Shown piece after piece: positions 18,970-27,556 of a stretch of 64,000 nucleotides of DNA (positions within the stretch are counted from its first letter, which is position 1; each line of letters begins with the position of its first letter). The DNA is from Pseudomonas sp. ok272. GTDB taxonomy: Bacteria; Pseudomonadota; Gammaproteobacteria; Pseudomonadales; Pseudomonadaceae. The notes under the pieces are model-generated. The model was not told where the DNA came from, searched no databases, and was given only the letters and a program-made list of their open reading frames with translations. The translations under genes and the position numbers were made by a program. The stretch is taken from NCBI RefSeq assembly GCF_900109995.1, contig NZ_FOCB01000006.1, forward strand, positions 186,001 through 250,000, given 5' to 3'.

Positions 18970-18985
18970 GTAACAAATAGGTTAC
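18970..18985. promoter_or_regulatory. Candidate autoregulatory operator of the toxin-antitoxin pair
   Basis: Perfect inverted repeat GTAAC-AAATAG-GTTAC, 14 bases upstream of the preferred GTG start of the toxin and overlapping the alternative TTG. Position and symmetry suit binding by the HTH antitoxin. Binding itself is inferred. Confidence 0.5.
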
Positions 18986-19011
18986 TTATCATGCAAGCCA
19001 GTGATCCTGCC

Positions 19012-19737
19012 TCAAGAAAGGAAGGTTGCCAATGCTTCAAGTGTTTCGTTGAGCGTCTGTAACGCCCGTCCAACCCCCGGCAACACCGGCCGCTTGAGAA
19101 TCAACACCGGCAGCCCGCGTTCACGGGCCACTTCAAGCTTGGGTTCGGTCGCGCTGCTGCCGCTGTTCTTGCTGATCAGGACGTCGATCCGGCGCCGTTC
19201 GAACAGGGCGCGTTCGGCGTCGAGGTGGAACGGTCCGCGGGCGCCGATCACTTCGCAGCGCGCGTTGCCGGGGTAAACGTCCAGGGCGCGCAGGGTCCAG
19301 AACTGTTCGGGGGGAATTTCGTCCAGGTGTTGCAGTGGTTCGCGGCCCAGGGTGAACAGCGGGCGCTGGAACGCGCGCAAGGCCTGGATCAATTCAGCCC
19401 AGTCGCTGACTTCGCGCCAGTCATCCCCGGCTTGGGGCTGCCAGGCCGGGCGGCGCAGTGCCCAGCACGGAATGGCGCAGCGGTCGGCGGCGATGACGGC
19501 GTTGTGGCTGATTTGCGCAGCGTAGGGGTGAGTGGCGTCGAGCAGCAGGTCGATGCCTTGTTCCTGGATGAACTGGGCCAGGCCCTCGGCGCCGCCATAG
19601 CCGCCGACGCGCACTTGGCAGCTCAAGTCGCTGGGCACCCGGCCCACGCCCGCCAGGCTGTAGATGTGCTGCGGGCCCAGGGTGCGGGCGATCGCCAGGG
19701 CTTCGGTGACGCCGCCCAGTAGCAGCAGGCGTTTCAT
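19012..19737 (-). CDS. cobK: Precorrin-6A reductase
   Basis: 241 aa, NADPH-dependent reduction of precorrin-6A to dihydroprecorrin-6X in aerobic cobalamin synthesis. Motifs: [15 protein letters not shown] (Rossmann start), [18 protein letters not shown], and [25 protein letters not shown], which binds substrate in the family. It overlaps cobL by four bases (ATGA). The 5' half of this CobKL operon diverges from cobG. Confidence 0.95.
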   Translation of the reverse strand: MKRLLLLGGVTEALAIARTLGPQHIYSLAGVGRVPSDLSCQVRVGGYGGAEGLAQFIQEQGIDLLLDATHPYAAQISHNAVIAADRCAIPCWALRRPAWQPQAGDDWREVSDWAELIQALRAFQRPLFTLGREPLQHLDEIPPEQFWTLRALDVYPGNARCEVIGARGPFHLDAERALFERRRIDVLISKNSGSSATEPKLEVARERGLPVLILKRPVLPGVGRALQTLNETLEALATFLS

Positions 19738-20951
19738 GGTGCGGCGTCCAGTGGCTTGACCACGTCCAGTAAGGTGATCGGCAGCGCCTGGCGCCAGGTG
19801 TCGAAGTCGCCCAACGGCTGCGCCTGGGCAATGTGAATCCGCGTCAGCTCGCCGCCGTGTGTTTCGCGCCAGGCCATCAGGGTCGTTTCGCTTTGCAGGG
19901 TGACGGCGTTGGCCACCAGCCGGCCGCCCGGCTTGAGCGCGGTCCAGCAGGCGTCCAGCACGCCCTCGCGGGTGACGCCGCCGCCGATGAAGATGGCATC
20001 GGGTCGTTCCAGCCCGGCCAAGGCCAGGGGCGCGCTGCCGCGGATCAATTGCAGGCCGGGGACGCCGAGGGTATCGCGGTTGTGTTCGATCAATCGTTGG
20101 CGCCCGTCATCGGCCTCGATGGCCAGCGTGCGGCAACTGGGGTGGGCGCGCATCCACTCGATGCCAATCGAGCCGGAGCCGGCACCGACGTCCCACAGCA
20201 GTTCGCCGGGCACCGGGGCCAGGCGGGCGAGGGTGATGGCGCGCACGTCGCGCTTGGTCAATTGGCCGTCGTGCTGGAACGCCGAGTCGGGCAAGCCGGC
20301 CAGGCGTGACAGGCGCGGCGCGTTGGGTTCGGCGAGGCACTCGATGGCGATCAGGTTCAAGTCCGCCACCGGAGGATCACACCAGTCGCCGGCATGCCCG
20401 TCGACCCGGCGCTCGGCGTCGCCGCCCAGGTGTTCCAGCACGCTGATGCGGCTTGGCCCGAAACCCCGTTCGCGCAGCAAGGCGGCGATCATGGCCGGGC
20501 TATGACGGTCGTTGCTCAGCACCAGCAGGCGCACGCCGCTGAACAGCTGGGCGTTGAGGGCGGCGACTGGGCGCGCCACCACGGACAGCGTGACCACGTC
20601 CTGCAGCGGCCAGCCCATGCGAGCGGCGGCCAGGGAGCAGGAGGAGGGCGCGGGAATGATCGACATTTCTGCACTCGGCACCTGGCGTGCCAGGCTGGCG
20701 CCGACGCCGAACAGCATCGGATCGCCGCTGGCCAGGACGCACACCGGCGTGCCGCGGTGCGCCAGCACGGGTTCCAGGGAAAACGGGCTGGGCCAGCGCT
20801 GGCGCTCGCCACGGATGCAGGCGGGCAGCAAGTCCAGTTGCCGTTGGCCACCGACAATCCGGGTGGCGCCCAGCAATGCACGTCGAGCCTGTTTGCCCAG
20901 GCCCTTGAAGCCGTCTTCGCCGAGGCCGACGACCGTTAGCCAGGATTCCAT
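19734..20951 (-). CDS. cobL: Precorrin-6Y C5,15-methyltransferase (decarboxylating)
   Basis: 405 aa two-domain enzyme: an N-terminal CbiE-like tetrapyrrole methylase ([34 protein letters not shown]) and a C-terminal CbiT-like methyltransferase ([19 protein letters not shown]). Together they methylate C5 and C15 and decarboxylate the acetate side chain. The ATG at 20951 is chosen because AGAGAGG precedes it and the CbiE fold starts at once; the frame extends to 21044 without further homology. Confidence 0.95.
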   Translation of the reverse strand: MESWLTVVGLGEDGFKGLGKQARRALLGATRIVGGQRQLDLLPACIRGERQRWPSPFSLEPVLAHRGTPVCVLASGDPMLFGVGASLARQVPSAEMSIIPAPSSCSLAAARMGWPLQDVVTLSVVARPVAALNAQLFSGVRLLVLSNDRHSPAMIAALLRERGFGPSRISVLEHLGGDAERRVDGHAGDWCDPPVADLNLIAIECLAEPNAPRLSRLAGLPDSAFQHDGQLTKRDVRAITLARLAPVPGELLWDVGAGSGSIGIEWMRAHPSCRTLAIEADDGRQRLIEHNRDTLGVPGLQLIRGSAPLALAGLERPDAIFIGGGVTREGVLDACWTALKPGGRLVANAVTLQSETTLMAWRETHGGELTRIHIAQAQPLGDFDTWRQALPITLLDVVKPLDAAP

Positions 20952-21140
20952 GCTGCCTCTCTGTTCGATTGCCATCCCAGTTCTCTCGCGGGCCGCTGTC
21001 GGCCAAGGCGCGCATGATAGCGTGCCGTGGGAATTGAGTAGCACGCCTGTCGGATTGATTCGCCTGGCAACGCAGGCTTTTCATGCGCTGCGGCAAAGCA
21101 GGCATAATACCGGCCTTTCGCCCAGCCATCGGTCGCGCCT

Positions 21141-22463
21141 GTGAACCCACCCTTGCCATCCCCTGCCTTACGCCCCTCGGCTTGCCCGGGGTTGCTGCGT
21201 ATTGTCCAGGCGGCCGACGGTGGCATCTGCCGGATCAAATTGAACGGTGGCTCGATCAGCGCGGCGCAGGCGGTGGCGGTTGCGGACGCGGCTCAACGGT
21301 TTGCCGGTGGCGTGATCGAGGCGACCAACCGCGCCAACCTGCAAATTCGTGGTATCCGCGGTGAGCATCGCCCGTTGATCGAAAGCCTGCTGGCGGCGGG
21401 ATTGGGCCCGCGTTCGGCGGCCGGCGACGATGTGCGCAACCTGATGCTCAGCCCGGCGGCCGGGGTCGACCGGCAAATGCGCGTGGACACCCGTCCGCTC
21501 GCGGCACGCTTGCTCGCCACCCTTGAAGGGGAGGCGCGCTTGCATGACCTGTCGGCCAAGTTCGCCGTGCAACTGGATGGCGGCGAGGCGCTGGCGATGC
21601 TTGAGCATCCCCATGACCTGTGGTTGAGCGCGTTTGAGTGTGACGGTCAGTGGCGGTGGGCGTTCGGCCTGGCGGGTTGTCCAACCGATCATCCGGCTGC
21701 TGCCGTGCCGCTGGAGCACGGCCATGCCCTGGTGGTGGCGGTGCTGGAGCTGTTTCTGGAACTGGCACGGCCGGAGCAGACGCGCATGCGTCACGTGCTG
21801 GCCGAGCGCTCATTGAGTTCGCTGCTGGCGGCCCTGGCCGAGCGGGTGCCGTTGCACGGCGTCGAGCATTGGCAGCGCAGCCCGGCACCGTCGGGGCTGC
21901 ACATCGGCTGTTATCCACAGCGCCAGGACGGCCTGGTCCATGTGGGGGCGGTTCCGCCGCTGGGGCGTCTGAAGGCGTCGATGCTCCTGGGCGCGGCGCG
22001 CCTGAGCGAGGACTATGGCGACGCCAGCCTGCGCCTGACCCCGTGGCAAAGCCTGCTGTTGCCGAACATCGCCCAAGCAGAGGCCCCGGCCCTCAGCCAA
22101 CGGCTGCACGATCTGGGCTTTATCCTCAGCACCGATCAAGCCCTGGCCCATGTGGTGGCGTGCACCGGGTCCGCGGGGTGTGCCAAGGGGTTGGCGGACA
22201 CCAAGGGTGATGGGCAACGCCTGGCCGCGTGGCTGCAAGTGCACGGCGGGCCATGCCAGGTTCATTTGTCCGGCTGCTTGCGTTCCTGTGCGGCGGCACA
22301 CACCGCACCCGTGACCTTGCTGGCGGTCAGTCCAGGTCACTACGACGTCTATTTTCGCGATGCAGGCCATGCCGGTTTCGGTGCCCTGCGAGCACGCAAT
22401 CTCACTATTGATGCGGTTGGCGCACTGCTTGACGCCCACCCACGGAGCCCCCTTGATGCTTGA
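21141..22463 (+). CDS. cobG: Precorrin-3B synthase (CobG)
   Basis: 440 aa, GTG start. A sulfite/nitrite-reductase-like monooxygenase that makes precorrin-3B with O2, so this is the aerobic B12 route. Two ferredoxin-like halves and four cluster cysteines are visible in CTGSAGCAKG and CLRSCAAAH, which bind the 4Fe-4S cluster. It diverges from cobL across 189 bases and overlaps cobH by eight bases. Neither an obvious cobalamin riboswitch nor a strong ribosome site was seen. Confidence 0.93.
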   Translation: MNPPLPSPALRPSACPGLLRIVQAADGGICRIKLNGGSISAAQAVAVADAAQRFAGGVIEATNRANLQIRGIRGEHRPLIESLLAAGLGPRSAAGDDVRNLMLSPAAGVDRQMRVDTRPLAARLLATLEGEARLHDLSAKFAVQLDGGEALAMLEHPHDLWLSAFECDGQWRWAFGLAGCPTDHPAAAVPLEHGHALVVAVLELFLELARPEQTRMRHVLAERSLSSLLAALAERVPLHGVEHWQRSPAPSGLHIGCYPQRQDGLVHVGAVPPLGRLKASMLLGAARLSEDYGDASLRLTPWQSLLLPNIAQAEAPALSQRLHDLGFILSTDQALAHVVACTGSAGCAKGLADTKGDGQRLAAWLQVHGGPCQVHLSGCLRSCAAAHTAPVTLLAVSPGHYDVYFRDAGHAGFGALRARNLTIDAVGALLDAHPRSPLDA

Positions 22464-23082
22464 TTACATCCGCGACGGTCAGGAGATCTATCGCAACTCC
22501 TTCGCGATCATTCGCGCCGAGGCGAACCTGTCCCGGATCCCGGCTGACCTGGAGAAACTCGCGGTGCGGGTGATCCACGCCTGCGGCATGGTCGAGGCCA
22601 TCGATGGCCTGCAGTTTTCCGCCGGTGCCGGCCAGGCCGGACGCGAGGCGCTGGCGGGCGGTGCGCCGATCCTGTGCGATGCGCGCATGGTCAGCGAAGG
22701 CGTGACCCGCGCGCGCCTGCCGGCCAACAACCAGGTGATCTGCACCCTGCGTGATGACAGCGTGCCGCAGTTGGCCCGTGAGTTGGGCAACACCCGTTCC
22801 GCCGCCGCGCTGGAACTGTGGCGCCCGCACCTGGAAGGCAGCGTGGTGGTGATTGGCAACGCCCCGACGGCCTTGTTCTACCTGTTGGAAATGCTTGATG
22901 CAGGGGCCCCGAAGCCGGCGCTGATCCTCGGTTTCCCGGTCGGCTTTGTCGGCGCCGCCGAATCCAAGGCCGCGCTCGCGGCCAACAGCCGTGGCGTGCC
23001 GTTCGTCATCATGCAAGGCCGGCTGGGCGGTAGCGCCATGGCCGCCGCCGCCGTCAACGCCCTCGCTATGGAGATTGAATGA
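22456..23082 (+). CDS. cobH: Precorrin-8X methylmutase
   Basis: 208 aa, starting [25 protein letters not shown], the conserved N-terminus. The catalytic His is in [15 protein letters not shown]; the substrate-binding segments are [11 protein letters not shown] and [13 protein letters not shown]. It moves the C11 methyl to C12 to form hydrogenobyrinic acid. Translation is coupled on both sides: the start lies within cobG and the stop overlaps cobI. Confidence 0.96.
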   Translation: MLDYIRDGQEIYRNSFAIIRAEANLSRIPADLEKLAVRVIHACGMVEAIDGLQFSAGAGQAGREALAGGAPILCDARMVSEGVTRARLPANNQVICTLRDDSVPQLARELGNTRSAAALELWRPHLEGSVVVIGNAPTALFYLLEMLDAGAPKPALILGFPVGFVGAAESKAALAANSRGVPFVIMQGRLGGSAMAAAAVNALAMEIE

Positions 23083-23813
23083 TGCAGCAACCTGGACGCT
23101 TGATTGGCCTGGGCGTGGGCCCCGGTGACCCGGAACTGATTACCGTCAAGGCCCTGCGCCTGCTGCGCGAATCGCCGGTGGTCGCGTACTTCGTGGCCAA
23201 GGGTAAAAAGGGCAATGCCTTCGGCATCATCGAAGCGCATCTGCAAACCGCGCAAACCTTGTTGCCGCTGGTGTACCCGGTGACCACCGAAGCCCTGGCG
23301 CCGCCGTTGTCTTATGAGCAAGTGATCAGCGACTTCTACGACACGGCCGCCGAGCAGTTGGCCGAACACCTGGACGCGGGCCGTGACGTGGCGGTGATCT
23401 GCGAAGGCGACCCGTTCTTCTACGGCTCCTACATGTACCTGCATGATCGCCTTGCCGAGCGTTATGAGGCCCAGGTCGTGCCGGGCGTGTGCTCGATGCT
23501 GGGCGGCGCTTCGGTGCTGGGTGCGCCGTTGGTGTATCGCAACCAGAGTCTGTCGGTGTTGTCCGGTGTGCTGCCCCACGAAGAACTCAAGCGACGCCTG
23601 GCCGATGCCGACGCGGCGGTGATCATGAAGCTGGGGCGCAACTTTCCCAAGGTACGCCAGGTGCTCGAAGAACTTGGCCTGGCCGAGCGAGCGCTGTACG
23701 TCGAGCGCGCGACCATGGCCAATCAGAAGATTGTGCCGCTGGATCAGGTCGAGCCGATGTCGTCGCCCTACTTCTCGTTGATCATCGTCCCGGGCGAAAG
23801 GTGGCAAGGCTGA
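23079..23813 (+). CDS. cobI: Precorrin-2 C20-methyltransferase
   Basis: 244 aa SAM-dependent tetrapyrrole methylase. [21 protein letters not shown] is the N-terminal SAM loop, and [19 protein letters not shown] and [13 protein letters not shown] are the following family motifs. It acts early in the corrin pathway, making precorrin-3A. Start overlaps the cobH stop (ATGATG); stop overlaps the cobJ start (TGATG). Confidence 0.96.
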   Translation: MMQQPGRLIGLGVGPGDPELITVKALRLLRESPVVAYFVAKGKKGNAFGIIEAHLQTAQTLLPLVYPVTTEALAPPLSYEQVISDFYDTAAEQLAEHLDAGRDVAVICEGDPFFYGSYMYLHDRLAERYEAQVVPGVCSMLGGASVLGAPLVYRNQSLSVLSGVLPHEELKRRLADADAAVIMKLGRNFPKVRQVLEELGLAERALYVERATMANQKIVPLDQVEPMSSPYFSLIIVPGERWQG

Positions 23814-25516
23814 TGACTCGTCCCGTTCCGGCGATTGTCATTCTTGGCAATGGCAGCCTTGCGACTGCGCAACAGATCCAGCGCCGTTATCCCGGTGCCC
23901 TGATTCACGGCCTGGCAGGGCGGGTGGACGGCGCGGACCGTACTTACCCTGAGTTCGGTGCGACGCTGCGTACGCTCTATCAGCAGGACACGCCGATCAT
24001 CGCGCTGTGCGCGGCGGGCATCATCATCCGCACCCTGGCGCCGTTGCTACTGGAAAAGGGCGCCGAGCCGCCGGTGCTGGCCGTGGCCGAAGATGGCAGT
24101 GCGGTGGTGCCGTTGCTCGGTGGGCTGGGCGGGGTCAATGGGCTGGCCCGGGAGATTGCCGAGGCCCTGGGCATTCATGCCGCGATCACCACCAGCGGCG
24201 AGTTGCGGTTTGGCACCTGTCTGCTCAATCCACCCAGCGGCTATGCCCTGGGGGATCTGGAACTGGGCAAGCGCTTCGTCTCGGACCTGTTGGCCGGCGA
24301 GCCCGTGCGGATCGAAGGCGATGCGCCGTGGCTGGCCCAGGCGCAGTTGCCGCAGGATGGCCACGCGCGCCTGGCGATCCATATCGGCAGTGACGTGCGT
24401 GAGCCGGCGGCCCATGAACTGTTGATCTATCCGAAGAACGTGGTGGTGGCGGTGAGCGCCGAGGTGGCGGACCTGGCCACGGCCATCGGCCAGGCCCTGC
24501 AGCGGGCGAACATCGCCGTGCAGTCGCTGGCGTGCCTGTTGGCCAGCGCGCAGCAGATGGCCAGCCCCGCGTTGCACGAGGCCGCGCACGCCTTGGGCGT
24601 ACCGTTGCGGTTTGCGCCGGGTGCCGGTGAGGTCGGTGAGTGGGCGCGTGCTGCACTGGGGTCGTCAGTGAGCGTCCAGGTGGATAACGGGCTCGCCATT
24701 GCGCAGGCCCAGCAGCCCGTCGATCTACAGCGGATCGGCCGTCCACGGGGTCGCCTGGCCGTCATCGGCCTGGGCCCTGGCGCCGCCGAGTTGATGGTGC
24801 CTGCGGTCAAGGCCGAGTTGGTCCGGGCCAACGACGTACTGGGGTACGAAACCTACGTGCGCATGGCCGGCCCCTTCCGCGCCGATCAGGTGCTGCACAA
24901 CACCGACAACCGCGAAGAGATGCAGCGCGCGCGTCACGCCTTTGAGCTGGCGGCCACGGGGCGCTCGGTGGTGGTGGTGTCGTCGGGGGACCCGGGGGTG
25001 TTCGCGATGGCGGCGGCGGTGCTTGAGGCACTGCATGAGTCCAGCGACCCGGCGTGGCACAGCGTCGACCTGGAGATCCTGCCGGGGGTCTCGGCCTCGC
25101 TGGCGACCGCCGCCCAGGCCGGTGCGCCACTGGGGCATGACTTTTGTGTGCTGTCGCTGTCGGACAACCTCAAACCCTGGACGATCATCGAGAAGCGCCT
25201 GGACCTGGCGTCTCAGGCGGACCTGGCCTTGGCGTTCTACAACCCGATCTCCCGTTCGCGGCCGTGGCAGTTGGGCCAGGCGCTGGCGATTGTCCGTCGC
25301 CACCGCATGCCGGAGACACCGGTGGTGCTCGGGCGTGATGTCGGACGTCCAGGCCAGACCCTACGCGTGACAACGCTTGGGCAATTGACCCCGGAGCAGG
25401 TGGACATGCGCACCATGGTGTTGATTGGTTCTTCAACCACCTGTGTGTTCCCGCGTGCCGATGGGCGTAGTTGGGTCTATACCCCGCGGTGGTATGGAAC
25501 CAAGCCCGCGACGTGA
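23813..25516 (+). CDS. cobJ: CbiG-CobJ fusion: precorrin-3B C17-methyltransferase
   Basis: 567 aa. Residues ~1-310 form a CbiG/CobE-like part (IVILGNGSLATAQQIQRRYP; PIIALCAAGIIIRTLAPLL; NPPSGYALG), and ~320-567 the CobJ methylase (GRLAVIGLGPGAAELMVPAV; SSGDPGVFAMAAAVLE; EILPGVSASLATAAQAGAPLG). CobJ contracts the ring while methylating C17; the CbiG half in anaerobic organisms opens the delta-lactone. Such fusions are common in Pseudomonas. The ATG at 23813 shares a base with the cobI stop, and the frame upstream of it is a shadow of cobI. A strong terminator follows. Confidence 0.95.
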   Translation: MTRPVPAIVILGNGSLATAQQIQRRYPGALIHGLAGRVDGADRTYPEFGATLRTLYQQDTPIIALCAAGIIIRTLAPLLLEKGAEPPVLAVAEDGSAVVPLLGGLGGVNGLAREIAEALGIHAAITTSGELRFGTCLLNPPSGYALGDLELGKRFVSDLLAGEPVRIEGDAPWLAQAQLPQDGHARLAIHIGSDVREPAAHELLIYPKNVVVAVSAEVADLATAIGQALQRANIAVQSLACLLASAQQMASPALHEAAHALGVPLRFAPGAGEVGEWARAALGSSVSVQVDNGLAIAQAQQPVDLQRIGRPRGRLAVIGLGPGAAELMVPAVKAELVRANDVLGYETYVRMAGPFRADQVLHNTDNREEMQRARHAFELAATGRSVVVVSSGDPGVFAMAAAVLEALHESSDPAWHSVDLEILPGVSASLATAAQAGAPLGHDFCVLSLSDNLKPWTIIEKRLDLASQADLALAFYNPISRSRPWQLGQALAIVRRHRMPETPVVLGRDVGRPGQTLRVTTLGQLTPEQVDMRTMVLIGSSTTCVFPRADGRSWVYTPRWYGTKPAT

Positions 25517-25522
25517 ATAAAC

Positions 25523-25548
25523 AACGGCCTCGATTGAGGCCGTTTTTT
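25523..25548 (+). terminator. Rho-independent terminator of cobGHIJ
   Basis: Stem AACGGCCTC / GAGGCCGTT with GATT loop and six T residues directly behind. It lies seven bases after the cobJ stop and isolates the cobalamin operon from the three-gene cassette downstream. Confidence 0.95.
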
Positions 25549-25744
25549 ATGGGGAAGATCAAACGCCCCGGCACCCGTCATGGCAGGGTGTGAGAGTTGT
25601 TTACTAAATAACACACACTTTGTGTTTGTGCGATGTTCCTCATTAGTTAATGTCAAGTTTGTCTGCGCGCGTGAGGGCCTGGAAGTTATTCAGGCGGGCG
25701 GCGGAAAGATCATTTAATTCTGATGGATTATAAAAGGATTGGAC

Positions 25745-26530
25745 ATGACCTATGACATGCGGATAGTCCCTTCTGTTAAAGAACGGCTTGAGTTTTTAGA
25801 CGCGATTAAGTTGCCCGCGACGGGGGCGAACAGTCAGCCAGTAGAGCGGGCTGCCAGCGTTCAGGCGTTTTTAACGGATGACCGTGCAGCCGGTGCGGTT
25901 TTACTCGGCGGGACGCTCTTGAGTTACATGGAGGGGCTGACGCGGGCTGAAAAGAAAGAAATAAAAAACAGTGTCAGAATCGCTCAGTTGATGAGCGACA
26001 GTTATAAGGATGAACGTCGCGATTTAGCGAGTTGGGTGGACCTGTACTGCAAGGCGTTGAATCATGTGGGTTGGTATACGGATCGTCAGCCGGGTGAGAA
26101 ACGCTATACGGACTTCTCCAGCAATATTTCTCAGAAGATGCTCGATACTGTCGCGGTGCTGGGCGGTGAACCGATGCTGGACAATAGTCTGGCGGCATTT
26201 ACAGCGCTGAAAAAAAACCGCTCCGGGTTGCTCGAATACGCCAAGGCGAGCCTGTGGGGTAAAGCGTTTCAAACCATACCGGCGGGGCGCGACAGTCAAG
26301 GTCGGATTACCCTGGTGTTTAATCATGCGCGATTAGAGGCCCAGCAGGACGTCGATGACTTCCTGTTCTTTCAATGGCGCGCAGGGTCCGCGGTGCTTCG
26401 ACACAACTACCTGAGTTTTAATCTGGATCGAGACGCCTATGCGAAAACCAGGGAAAAAATAGAAGGCATTCTTGACGATGATGATATGAATGAAATCGAC
26501 TTGCGCCTTGAGTTGTTGAGTCGGCCGTAG
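25745..26530 (+). CDS. Unknown protein, first of three tandem paralogues
   Basis: 261 aa. ATG at 25745 with AAAAGGA six bases before it (a TTG at 25739 is less likely). No signal peptide and no clear transmembrane helix. Not recognised. Its residues 49-110 align without gaps, shifted by one, to the next protein: ...L/M-x-R, IK, the A-x-L stretch, then D-x-Y...K-x-LN-x-x-GW (here VDLYCKALNHVGW, 98-110). A later block (ALKKNRSGLLEYAK, 154-167; DFLFFQW, 205-211; FNLDRDAY, 225-232) recurs in the third. The tail is acidic (ILDDDDMNEID). Composition is lower in GC than the flanking cob genes, suggesting acquisition. No function can be given. Confidence 0.75.
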   Translation: MTYDMRIVPSVKERLEFLDAIKLPATGANSQPVERAASVQAFLTDDRAAGAVLLGGTLLSYMEGLTRAEKKEIKNSVRIAQLMSDSYKDERRDLASWVDLYCKALNHVGWYTDRQPGEKRYTDFSSNISQKMLDTVAVLGGEPMLDNSLAAFTALKKNRSGLLEYAKASLWGKAFQTIPAGRDSQGRITLVFNHARLEAQQDVDDFLFFQWRAGSAVLRHNYLSFNLDRDAYAKTREKIEGILDDDDMNEIDLRLELLSRP

Positions 26531-26637
26531 TGGAGGTTGTGTTTTGTATTGGTTTGGTTGTTGAAGTGCGTAGGTGGGTTGACTAGTTTGTCACTGAGCC
26601 GGAGTTGGCTCTTGAATCAATATAAGGAAATTAAACG

Positions 26638-27453
26638 ATGACTCATGAATTTGTTACGCGAATGAATGAACGTGAAAGCATGGCCTTCATTAATGAGCGC
26701 TTTGATGAAAGCATGGCCGTATTGCGCCAACCGATTTCGGCGTATAGCAGCTCGAGTTCGGCCGGTATTCCCGATACAGACACGCTGAATGCGGCCGTTC
26801 TGAATTCGACGATGGTCGCGTTTCCTGAAGGCATGAAGCGTCGTCACAAGAGAATTATCAAGCGTACCTTCCTGTTTGCCGACTTGACTGCCCAGATTAA
26901 GTATCCGCATCCAAAAGACGCGGCGCTTCGGCTGGATTATATGCTCAAGGGATTGAACGCCATGGGCTGGGCTCACTTAAGCAAGCCGACAATTAGTGAA
27001 GCGTCGAGTAGCACGAGCGTGACCATGTCCAATGTCGTTCTGGATATTATCGGGGCGGCCATTGGCGGTGTAGGCGGTACGGTGGGGGCCGCGATGAAGT
27101 TGGGTGCGGATGCGGCGATCAAAGGTTTGAAGGAGAATAAGGAAGCCCTGAAGCTGTATGAGAAAAATGGCAAGAAAGCCGATGGCTCCAACTTCGGCGT
27201 CATGAGTGCGGCGGAAAGCAAGGATGATGATGTTTATCTGGTAGTGGGCGCGGTTCATTACACGATGGCGTCCGGCAATGCGCATTATGCATTCTTCGAA
27301 CACACCACCTCTTCCTTCAGCATGGTCAAAGGACATGGGGTGTTTACCATGTTTGCCGAAGAAGATTTCACCCCGAGGAAAGAAGCCAAGGCTGATGAGT
27401 TTTATGCCACGGTGCACGCCGCCCTGGAACTAGAGTTCGGTATCCGAAGCTGA
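26638..27453 (+). CDS. Unknown protein, second of three tandem paralogues
   Basis: 271 aa; AAGGAAA precedes the ATG. It shares the N-terminal block with the first paralogue (PEGMKRRHKRIIKRTFLFADL, then LDYMLKGLNAMGW at 99-111). Unlike its neighbours it holds a glycine-rich hydrophobic stretch at about 131-160 (VVLDIIGAAIGGVGGTVGAA), long enough to enter a membrane, after a Ser/Thr-rich linker (EASSSTSVTMSN). The C-terminal half repeats the family plan: GLKENKEALKLYEK (163-176), YAFFEH (217-222) and a charged end. The last 18 codons are duplicated, with changes, just beyond the stop. Function unknown. Confidence 0.75.
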   Translation: MTHEFVTRMNERESMAFINERFDESMAVLRQPISAYSSSSSAGIPDTDTLNAAVLNSTMVAFPEGMKRRHKRIIKRTFLFADLTAQIKYPHPKDAALRLDYMLKGLNAMGWAHLSKPTISEASSSTSVTMSNVVLDIIGAAIGGVGGTVGAAMKLGADAAIKGLKENKEALKLYEKNGKKADGSNFGVMSAAESKDDDVYLVVGAVHYTMASGNAHYAFFEHTTSSFSMVKGHGVFTMFAEEDFTPRKEAKADEFYATVHAALELEFGIRS

Positions 27454-27505
27454 TCAGTTTTATGCGGCGGTTGAGGCCGCTCGGGAACTAGAGTTCGGTA
27501 TCTGA
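27387..27505 (+). repeat. 58-bp tandem duplication of the gene 3' end
   Basis: 27391-27444 encodes A-D-E-F-Y-A-T-V-H-A-A-L-E-L-E-F-G-I at the end of the second paralogue. 27449-27502 is a diverged copy that would read A-D-Q-F-Y-A-A-V-E-A-A-R-E-L-E-F-G-I then TGA at 27503-27505. GAACTAGAGTTCGGTATC is identical in both. The offset is 58 bases, so the second copy is out of frame and untranslated from this gene. Differences fall largely at third positions or conservative sites. Confidence 0.88.
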
Positions 27506-27556
27506 TTTTGCTGTGGGCCAGGTGCTGGGCACCTGGCCCACTGAAGGAGTGACGTT

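Noticed and set aside
20952..21140. Possible cobalamin riboswitch between cobL and cobG
   Set aside because: No recognisable B12-box or conserved core was found; only a weak CATAAT -10-like site at 21103-21108.
23489..25516. 675-codon frame that would extend CobJ upstream
   Set aside because: The first 108 codons are an out-of-frame shadow of cobI; the real ATG overlaps the cobI stop.
25549..25744. Promoter and operator for the three-paralogue cassette
   Set aside because: The region is A+T-rich with short palindromic bits such as CACAC..GTGTG, but no -35/-10 pair was convincing enough to list.
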